The notes below the pieces were generated by a model. The model was not told where the DNA came from. It worked only from the letters and a program-made list of their open reading frames with translations, and ran no database searches. The position numbers and the translations under genes are program-made. A stretch of 11,827 bases of DNA from Actinomycetes bacterium (GTDB taxonomy: Bacteria; Actinomycetota; Actinomycetes; Propionibacteriales; Propionibacteriaceae): assembly GCA_023436925.1 (NCBI GenBank), contig JAEZHJ010000114.1, positions 1 through 11,827 of the forward strand. The letters are read 5' to 3'. This document shows, one piece after another, positions 1 through 6,900 of the stretch (position 1 is the first letter of the stretch; the number at the start of each line of letters is the position of its first letter).

Positions 1-272
1 TCCGTCGGCCGGGGCTGGGGTCGGACGGGCGCCGCGGCCTGGGTGCCGGCCGTCCGCCACCGCAGGCGCCACGCCCGGGCAGGGGCGGCGGAGGGGAGCC
101 GGCGGGCAGCGGCCCGGACGTGGTCGGCCCAGACCTGCGGCGCACCGGCCAGGTCGAGCCCGAACGGGTCGGGCTCGAGGGTGTGGGCCAGCCCCCGCAG
201 CCAGCCCGCCAGCCGGCTACGCCACCGGAGCCGGGGCGGCCGGGGTGGCTGTGGTGGGCGAGGCCGAGGCAT
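1..272 (-). CDS. Partial hypothetical protein, contractile-tail operon (3' end outside window)
   Basis: An open frame on the minus strand starts at an ATG (272-270) and stays open for 90 codons to the window edge, so its C-terminus is missing. The ATG follows a GGAG ribosome-binding site with seven bases of spacing. The start lies inside the tube gene, giving a 56-base overlap in a different frame. The visible product begins with a Pro/Arg-rich stretch (about residues 1-18), then has helix-like, Trp- and Arg-containing sequence around residues 19-65 (for example RLAGWLRGLAHTLEPDPFGL), then an Ala/Pro/Arg-rich part. I do not recognise a family. Its position directly after the tube gene suggests a structural or assembly protein of the particle; that is inference from context. 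The early Pro/Arg part may not be translated if a later non-ATG start is used. Confidence 0.5.
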   Translation of the reverse strand, partial: MPRPRPPQPPRPPRLRWRSRLAGWLRGLAHTLEPDPFGLDLAGAPQVWADHVRAAARRLPSAAPARAWRLRWRTAGTQAAAPVRPQPRPT

Positions 273-714
273 CGTCTAGCTCCAACCTGTCGTAGGCCAG
301 GGTGAGGGTCTCGATCGCGATCTCGTTGCCGAGGGCGTCCAGCGCAGCGGTCTGCAGCTCGCACGGCCAGGCACCGATCAGGTTCCAGCGCCGTACCTCC
401 GACGAGCCGGAGTCGTCCAGCATGGCGATCGAGACGTTCTCCCGGCGGACCCGGCCCTCAGCCGCCTCGAACAGCCAGTCCACCATCGTGGTGGAATCGG
501 TCAGCCCGTAGCGCAGGGTGACCGGGGTGTACTCGACCCGGCCGGGGATGGCGCGCACCTGGGCGTGCTCCCCGCCGGCCCGGTACAGGATGCGTTCCAG
601 CTTGAGGCCGAGCCCCTCCACCTTCACGAAGTGGGCCTGCACGCTGCCCTGGAACTCGAACTTGAAGTTGTAGGCGCGGTACGGGTCCTGCGGGACCCCG
701 GCGGGTGTGGTCAT
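217..714 (-). CDS. Contractile-tail inner tube protein (T4 gp19-like family)
   Basis: This 165-residue protein has the layout of the phage T4 gp19 / conserved phage-tail-region family, which forms the inner tube of eCIS and phage-tail-like particles. Diagnostic parts are YNFKFEFQG near residue 16, the FVKVEGLG stretch near 30, an IPG turn, PVTLRYGL near 65, a DWL motif, and a C-terminal RWNL...AWP...ALDALGNEIAIE block ending in LAYDRLEL. In this family hexameric rings stack inside the sheath and form the channel for the payload. The length is usual; the last roughly 20 residues are a low-complexity Ala/Pro/Thr tail. The ATG (714-712) has a GGGAG site six bases upstream. It starts one base after the sheath stop codon, as expected for co-expressed sheath and tube. 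Family assignment is by motif recognition. Confidence 0.93.
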   Translation of the reverse strand: MTTPAGVPQDPYRAYNFKFEFQGSVQAHFVKVEGLGLKLERILYRAGGEHAQVRAIPGRVEYTPVTLRYGLTDSTTMVDWLFEAAEGRVRRENVSIAMLDDSGSSEVRRWNLIGAWPCELQTAALDALGNEIAIETLTLAYDRLELDDASASPTTATPAAPAPVA

Positions 715-715
715 C

Positions 716-1984
716 TCAGGCTCCCAGGGTGGCGGTGCTCGCGAGGTCGGCGGACTGGCTCAGTTGGAAGACGACGAACTCGGCGGGCTTGACCGGGGCG
801 ATGCCGATCAGCGTCACCACCCGGCCCTCGTCGCGGACCTCCGGCGGGTTGGTCTCGGCGTCGCACTTGACGAAGAAGGCCTCCTGCGGGGTCTGGCCGA
901 CCAGGGCGCCGTCTCGCCAGACATTGGTGAGGAAGGCGGTCACGTCCCGGCGAAGGGCCGCCCACAAGGGGTGATGGTTGGGTTCGAAGACCGCCCAGCG
1001 GGTGTTCTTCAGCACCGTCTCCTTGATCATGTTGGTCAGTCGCCGGACGTTGATGTAGCGGAACTCGCTCGCCTCCGGGGCCAGCGTCCGGGCGCCCCAG
1101 ACCAGGATCCCCTCGCCCGGGAAGAACCTGATGCAGTTGATGCCGGCCGGGTTGAGCAACTCCTGCTCGCCCTTGGACACCGGGCGGACCAGCCCGAGTG
1201 CGCCGGCGATGCTGGTGTTGGCCGGCGCCTTGTGCACCCCGCGGGTGGCGTCGGTCCTGGCCCAGACCCCGGCGAGGTGGCCGGACGGGGGCGCGGTCAC
1301 CTGCCCGCCGGAGACCGGGTCGTTGACCACGAGCCAGGGGTAGTAGACCGCGGCGTAGCCGCCGGGCGACAGCGGCGGTCGCAGCCCGCCGCCGGAGCTC
1401 GACCCGCTCGACCCGCCCGAACCGCTCGAGCTGCCTGACCCGCCCGAGGCGTCGGCGGTGCCGCTGCCCGTCGTGGTTCCCGAGCCGCTGCCCACCGTGC
1501 CCACCTCGGTCAGCCGGCCGACATCGTCGACCTGCTCGACGGTGTCCAGGATCGCCACCCGGTCCTGGCGCAGTTCGTGCTGGCAGTGGTTGATCAGGGC
1601 GTCGTAGGAGGCGGGGTCGGCGAACCCCGGGGCGGCCACGATCGCCACGTCATCGACGGCTTCGAGCAGGGTGAGGCCGGTCGGCTTCTTGGCTGTGCCG
1701 GTCAGGTTGCCTCCGGTGCCGACGTTCACCACGTAGGCGCGGCTGCCGCCGTTGGCGAAGAACCCGTGGACGGCGGTGCTCAGGTGGGTGCCGGTGTCGG
1801 CGTCCCCGACGAACACGCGGACGAACTGCGTCCAGTTGTCGATCGGGACGACGACGTCGCGGGGCGCGTCCTTGCCGGGCGCCACCCCGACGAACCCGGC
1901 GCTGCTGGTGCCGACCCGGCCGAACGGACGGGTGCCGCCGGGGACCTCCTCGACGTAGACGCCAGGGGCGCGGTAGTTCGGCAT
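716..1984 (-). CDS. Contractile tail sheath protein with Gly/Ser-rich insert
   Basis: The 422-residue product begins with the sheath signature YRAPGVYVEEVPGGTRP, followed by the SSAGFVGVAPGKDAP stretch typical of eCIS and phage sheaths. The C-terminal domain, from about residue 300, has the conserved order INVRRL...IKETV...WAVFEPN...LW...FLTNVWRDGALVG, then FFVKCD and a final strand region (RVVTLIGIAPVKPAEFVVFQL). Known members form the outer tube whose contraction drives the inner tube through a target membrane. Residues 163-200 are an uninterrupted Gly/Ser/Thr-rich segment between the N- and C-terminal parts; I infer a flexible surface loop. The ATG has a strong AAGGGAG site seven bases upstream and lies three bases after the preceding stop. 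This is the only sheath gene visible, though others could lie outside the window. Confidence 0.95.
   Translation of the reverse strand: MPNYRAPGVYVEEVPGGTRPFGRVGTSSAGFVGVAPGKDAPRDVVVPIDNWTQFVRVFVGDADTGTHLSTAVHGFFANGGSRAYVVNVGTGGNLTGTAKKPTGLTLLEAVDDVAIVAAPGFADPASYDALINHCQHELRQDRVAILDTVEQVDDVGRLTEVGTVGSGSGTTTGSGTADASGGSGSSSGSGGSSGSSSGGGLRPPLSPGGYAAVYYPWLVVNDPVSGGQVTAPPSGHLAGVWARTDATRGVHKAPANTSIAGALGLVRPVSKGEQELLNPAGINCIRFFPGEGILVWGARTLAPEASEFRYINVRRLTNMIKETVLKNTRWAVFEPNHHPLWAALRRDVTAFLTNVWRDGALVGQTPQEAFFVKCDAETNPPEVRDEGRVVTLIGIAPVKPAEFVVFQLSQSADLASTATLGA
1385..1498 (-). repeat. Gly/Ser-rich low-complexity tract inside the sheath gene
   Basis: Thirty-eight consecutive codons (sheath residues 163-200) encode almost only Gly and Ser, with a few Thr, Asp and Ala, in irregular GSG/GSSS/GGSS units. 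The frame is kept and sheath-like sequence resumes on both sides. Tracts like this change length by slippage; the sequence alone cannot show whether this one does. Confidence 0.85.
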
Positions 1985-1987
1985 GGG

Positions 1988-2452
1988 TCAACTCCCTTCG
2001 TGGGTGGGCGGGACGAGGTGGAGCCCGGTGGCCTGGACCTCCACCACCGGTTCGCGGACCAGGGGCGCGGTGGGCTCGGTGACGGCGACGCTGACGGTCT
2101 GCACCACGACGAATCCGAAGCCGGACCGGTCGCGCGGCAGCGGCTCGATCCGGGAGCGGGGCGAGGTCTCGGCGGCCAGCAGCAACCGCTCAGTCAGCCC
2201 GAGGACGTCCTCGCCGGAGACCTCGACGGCGGTCGCCAGTTCGAGGTCGAGCAGCGAGCCGAGCCGGCGGGAGCGTCCCACCCGCAGCAAGGAGACCGGG
2301 GTGGCCAGGACAGGTGGTCGCTCGCCGGAGCCGGTGGGGGAGGTGGCGACGCCGGCCTCGCCGGCGGCCTCGGTCAGCACGCCGAGCAGTGCGTCGAAGG
2401 CCTGCTGGGTGACGCTCCCGGCGCCCCCAGCCGTGGTTGCTGAGTGGGCCAT
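1988..2452 (-). CDS. Hypothetical protein of the contractile-tail operon, upstream of the sheath
   Basis: This 154-residue protein has no motif I can name with confidence. It starts at an ATG (2452-2450) with a GAGGA-type site upstream. After a helix-like N-terminus (FDALLGVLTEAAGEAG) comes an alternating pattern: a strand-like LLDLELATAVEV, a helix GLTERLLLAAE, then strands FVVVQTVSVAV and PVVEVQATGLHLV. That order is reminiscent of small tail-terminator or Pvc16/DUF4255-type proteins, which in eCIS clusters often sit just before the sheath and cap the tail. This is a fold-level impression, not a sequence match. It is the first gene of the tail operon seen here, and its stop lies three bases before the sheath ATG, so translation is probably coupled. 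No signal peptide or membrane segment is visible. Confidence 0.75.
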   Translation of the reverse strand: MAHSATTAGGAGSVTQQAFDALLGVLTEAAGEAGVATSPTGSGERPPVLATPVSLLRVGRSRRLGSLLDLELATAVEVSGEDVLGLTERLLLAAETSPRSRIEPLPRDRSGFGFVVVQTVSVAVTEPTAPLVREPVVEVQATGLHLVPPTHEGS

Positions 2453-2484
2453 GGGCGGCGTCCTCGGTGGGGTGGTGCTTTGGA

Positions 2485-2490
2485 CCCTAG
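2485..2490 (-). promoter_or_regulatory. Candidate -10 element for the tail operon
   Basis: In the 106-base gap between the aminotransferase and the tail operon the minus strand reads TAGGGT, fitting the actinobacterial TAnnnT -10 form. It lies about 32 bases before the ATG at 2452. I could not find a convincing -35 hexamer at the proper distance, so the call is weak. Transcription could also read through from the aminotransferase gene. Confidence 0.25.
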
Positions 2491-2558
2491 GACCGACGCC
2501 GGGCAGGCGGTAGGGGCCGGGCGGCGGTAGTAATGCGCAACCGCGAAACCCGTGCTGA

Positions 2559-3764
2559 CTACTGCTGCAGGAACGTGCGCAGCCCGTCGACGAGGCGGGC
2601 CGCCTCGCCGGCGTCGGTGTAGGGCGCCAGCCCGATCCGCAGTGCGTCCGGGTCCGCCAGACCGAGGCGCTGCCAGGGCTCGAAGGCGTAGAAGGAGCCG
2701 GCCGGGGCCAGCACGTTCTGGTGGATCAGGTAGCTGTAGGCCGCAGCCATCCTGCGTCCCTCGACAGTGAGCAGCAGGGTCGGGGTGCGGTGCTCGGCCC
2801 GGGAATGGCAGGTCACGCCGGGCAGCGCGAGCAGTTCCTCCTCCAGCCAGCTGCGCAGCCCGTCCTCGTGGGCCTGGATGCTGGCGAAGGAGTGCTTGAG
2901 GTGCTCCCGGCGGGTCGTGCCGGGGCCGGGGTCGATGGAGGCCAGGAAGTCCACCGCCGCGGTCGCGCCGGCCAGCGTCTCGTACGGCAGGGTGCCGTAC
3001 TCGAAGCGTTCCGGGACGGTGTCCGGCGACGGGATGAGCTTGTCGGGCCGCAGCCCTTCCAGTTCCGCCGGGTCGGCGGCCAGCACCGCGCAGTGGGGAC
3101 CGAGGAACTTGTAGGGCGAGCAGACCAGGAAATCGGCCCGTAACTCCTTGAAGTCGACCAGGTGGTGGGCGGCGTAGTGCACCGCGTCCACCCACACGAT
3201 GGCCCCGACCCGGTGCGCCGCGCTGGCCAGCTGGGCGACCGGCGGGATGGTGCCGATCAGGTTGGACGCGGCGGTGACCGCGACCAGCCGGGTGCGGTCG
3301 GTGAGTAGCGCGATCCCACCGGCCAGGTCGAGTTCCCCGGTCTGCGGGTCGAAGTCGATCCACCGGATCGAGGCACCCGCCCGCTTGGCGGCCTGCACCC
3401 AGGGCCGGACGTTGGCGTCGTGCTCCAGCCGGGTCAGCACGATCTGGTCCCCGGGGCCCCAGCCGGCCGAGAGGTGGTGGGAGAAGTCGTAGGTCAGCTG
3501 GGTGGCCGAGCGGCCGTAGACGATCCCGGCCGGGTCGGCGTTCAGCAGCGCCGCGTACGCCTTGCGGAAGCGCAGCACCGCCGCCTCGGCGTTGGCCTCG
3601 GATCGTCCCAGCCGGCCGCGGTAGGACAGTGGGCCGGTGATGGTGCGGGCGATCGCTTCGCCCACCGCCCGGGGGGTCTGGGTGCCCGAGGGTGAGTCGA
3701 AGTGGGCCGTCCCCGAGGCCAGGGACGGGAAGGCGGTCCGCAGCGCGGCGACGTCGTAGCTCAC
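2559..3764 (-). CDS. Cysteine-desulfurase-like PLP enzyme (aminotransferase class V, VC1184-type)
   Basis: The 401-residue protein is a fold-type I PLP enzyme. It begins FPSL...GTAHFDSPSGTQTP, the usual entry of the VC1184-type cysteine-desulfurase-like family. Visible active-site parts are the EHDAN motif (His115, expected to stack on PLP), VDAVHYAAH (Asp193, expected to pair with the pyridine nitrogen) and CSPYKF (Lys219, expected Schiff-base lysine), then the FEYGTLPYETLAG segment. The C-terminal domain has GSFYAFEPWQRLGL, where true cysteine desulfurases carry a loop with the catalytic Cys. The only cysteines are near residues 215, 224 and 319, so sulfur transfer by the standard mechanism is unlikely and the substrate is unknown. 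The start is GTG with no clear ribosome-binding site, but a 22-codon mini-ORF overlaps it by four bases. A cytosolic enzyme is expected. Confidence 0.92.
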   Translation of the reverse strand: MSYDVAALRTAFPSLASGTAHFDSPSGTQTPRAVGEAIARTITGPLSYRGRLGRSEANAEAAVLRFRKAYAALLNADPAGIVYGRSATQLTYDFSHHLSAGWGPGDQIVLTRLEHDANVRPWVQAAKRAGASIRWIDFDPQTGELDLAGGIALLTDRTRLVAVTAASNLIGTIPPVAQLASAAHRVGAIVWVDAVHYAAHHLVDFKELRADFLVCSPYKFLGPHCAVLAADPAELEGLRPDKLIPSPDTVPERFEYGTLPYETLAGATAAVDFLASIDPGPGTTRREHLKHSFASIQAHEDGLRSWLEEELLALPGVTCHSRAEHRTPTLLLTVEGRRMAAAYSYLIHQNVLAPAGSFYAFEPWQRLGLADPDALRIGLAPYTDAGEAARLVDGLRTFLQQ

Positions 3765-3829
3765 CGGCGTGACGGCGTGCGGCTGGCCGCGCCGGCGAGA
3801 TCGGCGCGGAGGGCGGCGAGGGTGGTCAC
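3761..3829 (-). CDS. Possible leaderless 22-residue leader ORF before the aminotransferase
   Basis: A GTG at 3829-3827 opens a short frame (MTTLAALRADLAGAASRTPS, then Arg-Arg) that stops in a TGA overlapping the aminotransferase start as GTGA. The GTG lies seven bases after a TAGGCT -10 element, so a transcript could begin on it and be read without a leader, as is common in actinobacteria. Coupling through the overlap would explain why the aminotransferase GTG has no ribosome-binding site. This is inference: a frame this short can arise by chance, and the aminotransferase N-terminus already fits its family well without it. Confidence 0.3.
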   Translation of the reverse strand: MTTLAALRADLAGAASRTPSRR

Positions 3830-3836
3830 GCGCGTG

Positions 3837-3866
3837 AGCCTAGGGCCACGGCGGGGCTGCGGTCAC
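3837..3866 (-). promoter_or_regulatory. Promoter candidate for the aminotransferase
   Basis: On the minus strand GTGACC (3866-3861) and TAGGCT (3842-3837) are separated by 18 bases. They match the TTGACn and TAnnnT forms of the actinobacterial housekeeping sigma factor. The expected start of transcription falls on or next to the GTG at 3829. It lies in the 139-base gap after the large surface-protein gene, so the aminotransferase probably has its own promoter. Confidence 0.45.
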
Positions 3867-3903
3867 CCGTTGCCCCCACGCGCGGACGCCTCGCCTTCTC
3901 CGA

Positions 3904-6900
3904 TCACGCCTTCGAGCGTCGACGCAGTCGGCTGCCGACGACCAGCAGGCCTCCGGTGGCCACCAGCACCAGCCCGCCGACCAGCGGCCACAGGCCGGCC
4001 GCGCCGGTGAACGGCAGGATGTCGTCCGGCGGCGGTGACGGTGGCGGGGTGGGCGTGGGCGTCGGGGTCGGCGCCTCGTCGTGGGCGTTGGTCACCGTGC
4101 AGGTGGTGTCGTCCCCCACGGCGAGGGTGATGGTGTCGCCGTCGAGGGCGACGGTGCCGTTCTGGTTCTCGCAGACCCAGCCGAGGGAGGTGTAGCCGTC
4201 CGGCCCCTCCTCGAACAGGTCGTAGCTGCCGGGCGCGACCGCTGCGCCGGTGACCGCCGATTCCCCGGTGGCCCCGGAGATCGTCTCGGGCCCGGTCGCG
4301 CCCAGCGTCCAGTCGGTGGGGTCAGAGGTCTGCCCTGGCGGGTCGACCACCTCCTTCACCAGCGTCAGCTGCGGGGCGTCGAAGGTGTTGGTGATGGTGC
4401 AGGTGACCTCGTCCCCGAGCGAGACGGTGAGGGTGGTGCCGCTCAGTTCGCCGCCCTCGCAGGTCCACTCCGAGGCGGTGTAGCCCTCCGGGCCGGTCTC
4501 TGACAGTTCGTACTGGCCCGCGTTCACGGTGGCGGCGGTGACCGGGTCGCTGCCGCTGGCGCCCGAGACGGGCGTCGGCCCGTCGGCGGTGAGGGTCCAC
4601 TCGGTGACCTCGGCGGTGCCACCGTGGGCGTTCTCCACCTGCTTGGTCAGAGTCAGCTGCGCGGGCTCGTCGTCGTTGTTGATGCTGCACTCGACGGCCT
4701 GGCCCAGTCCGATGCTCACCGTCGCGTCGGTGACCTCCAGTTCGGTGCCGTCGGCGGTGCAGGTCCAGTCGCCGGCGGTGTAGCCGTCCGGGCCGGACTC
4801 CGACAGCTGGTAGCTGCCGATCGCGACCGGCGCGCCGGTGACCGCCTCCTCGCCCGTGGCCCCGCTCACCGGGGTGGGGCCGTCCGCGGAGAGTGTCCAG
4901 TCCGCTGCCGCGGCGGTGCCGCCATTGTCGTTCTCGACGACCTTGGTCAGGGTGAGGGTGGGCTGCTCGGCGGTGTTCGTGACGGTGCAGGTCACGTCAT
5001 CCCCGACGGCGATGGTGAGCGTGGTCCCGCTCAGTTCGCCGCCCTCGCAGGTCCAGTCCGAAGCGGTGTAGCCCTCCGGGCCGGTCTCCGACAGGGTGTA
5101 CTGGCCCGCGTCCACAGCGGCGTCGGTGACCGCCTCGCTTCCGGTGGCGCCCGAGACGGACGTCGGCCCGTCGGCGGTGAGGGTCCACTCGGTGGCTTCT
5201 GCGGTGGCGCCGGTCTGCCCGGCGTCGACCAGCTTGGCGAGGGTCAGCTGCGCCGGTTCGTCGTCGTTGGAGATGCTGCATTCGACGGCCTGACCGAGCT
5301 CGATGCTCACCGTGGCGTTGGTGACCTCTAGTTCGGTGCCGTCGGCGGTGCAGGTCCAGTCGCCGGCGGTGTAGCCGTCCGGGCCGGACTCCGACAGCTG
5401 GTAGCTGCCGATCGCGACCGGCGCGCCGGTGACCGCCTCCTCGCCCGTGACCCCGCTCACCGGGGTGGGGCCGTCCGCGGAGAGCGTCCAGTCCGTCGCC
5501 GCGGCGGTGCCGCCGTTGTCGTTCTCGACGACCTTGGTCAGGGTGAGGGTGGGTTGCTGGGCGGTGTTGGTGATCGTGCAGGTGACCTCGGCCCCGTTGA
5601 CGAGGCTGACCACCGACCCGGTCACCGTGACCGGCTGGTCGTCGCCGTCGACACAGCTCCACTGGCCGGTGTCGAAGCCGTCGACCTCAGACTCCGACAG
5701 CGCGTACGACCCGGCGGCGACCGGTTCGGCGGTGACCCCGTCCGCACCGTTGCCGGTGACCGGATCCTGGTCCTCGATCCCCTGCGGGGTTGCCGTCAGG
5801 GTCCAGTCCGCCGGCGTCGCGGTCGCTCCGGTCTGGCCGGCGTTGACCAGCTTGCGCAGCGTGAGCAAGGCGGGCTCGTCGACGTTCACGAAGATGCAGA
5901 GCACTGCCTCCCCGGGCTCCAGCGTGACCTGGGTGGTGTCCTCCCGCGGGGTGCCGTCGACGTAACAGTCGAGTTCGGTCTGGCTGAAGCCGGGCGGACT
6001 CTCCTCGGTCAGGGTGTAGGGGTGACCCGGCCGGACCTCGACCGGCTCGGCCTCCTCCGGTGAGGCTCCGGTCACCTCGATGGGCTCCAGGCCCTCCACC
6101 TGCGGGGTGCTGCCCGGCGTCGCGATCAGGGTGAAGTCGGACGGGACGGCGGTGCCGCCGGCGACGTTCACCACCTCTTTCGCGAGCGTCAGCTGGGCGG
6201 TCTGGTTGGTGGCGGTGCACTGGATCCGTTCGGCCACCGGGACCGTCACCCCACCGTTGATGCCGTCGGCGAAGCCGCTGAGCTGGTTGCCCGCGCTGTC
6301 GATCCGGATGCAGTTCCACGACCCGGTCGAGTCCGGGTAGCTCTGCAGGTCGGTGCGGTTGTCCACCTGCAGGTAGGTGGGCGGACCGCCCGACTCGGCC
6401 AGCTGGTAGGGCACGCCGGCGGTCACCGGGACATCGGTCACCGCGGCGCTGCCGGCCTGCCCGCTCGGCCCGGGCAACTGGCCCGCCGGCTCGTCGGGGG
6501 CAGGCAGGGCGGACAAGGTCCACTCACCGGGGTCGGCGGAGCCCTCGACGTTCTTGACAAGGGTCAGTCGGGATTCGCACTCGACCTCGTTTCGGATCGT
6601 GTACGTGTTGGAACCCTCGGCGAGGGTGACCTCGTAGCCGGCGTCGGGGACGTCGACCGGGTCCACCGTCTCGCCGTTGACCTCCACGACCTGGGGGGTG
6701 GCGACCTCGCACAGGTCTGGGTCGATGTCGGGCTGCTGCAGCGTCACCTCCTCTGCGATGGTCACCTCCTCGTCCTCGACATAGCCGCTGCGTTCGCTGC
6801 CCCAGGGCTGCTCGGAGGCGCCCGCCGTGCCCGGACCGGTCAGGGTCAGCGCCGAGGCGAACCCCGGCGGCTGGTTGCCCTCGGGGACGGGGTCGGCACC

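Noticed and set aside
707..2443. Plus-strand open frames of 243 and 288 codons opposite the sheath and hypothetical genes
   Set aside because: They lie entirely antisense to well-recognised genes, have Gly/Ala/Asp/Arg-rich shadow composition and no recognisable motif.
2374..3363. Minus-strand 329-codon frame overlapping the aminotransferase in another frame
   Set aside because: It is Arg/Pro/Gly-rich frame-shadow sequence with no motif, while the other frame is a complete PLP enzyme.
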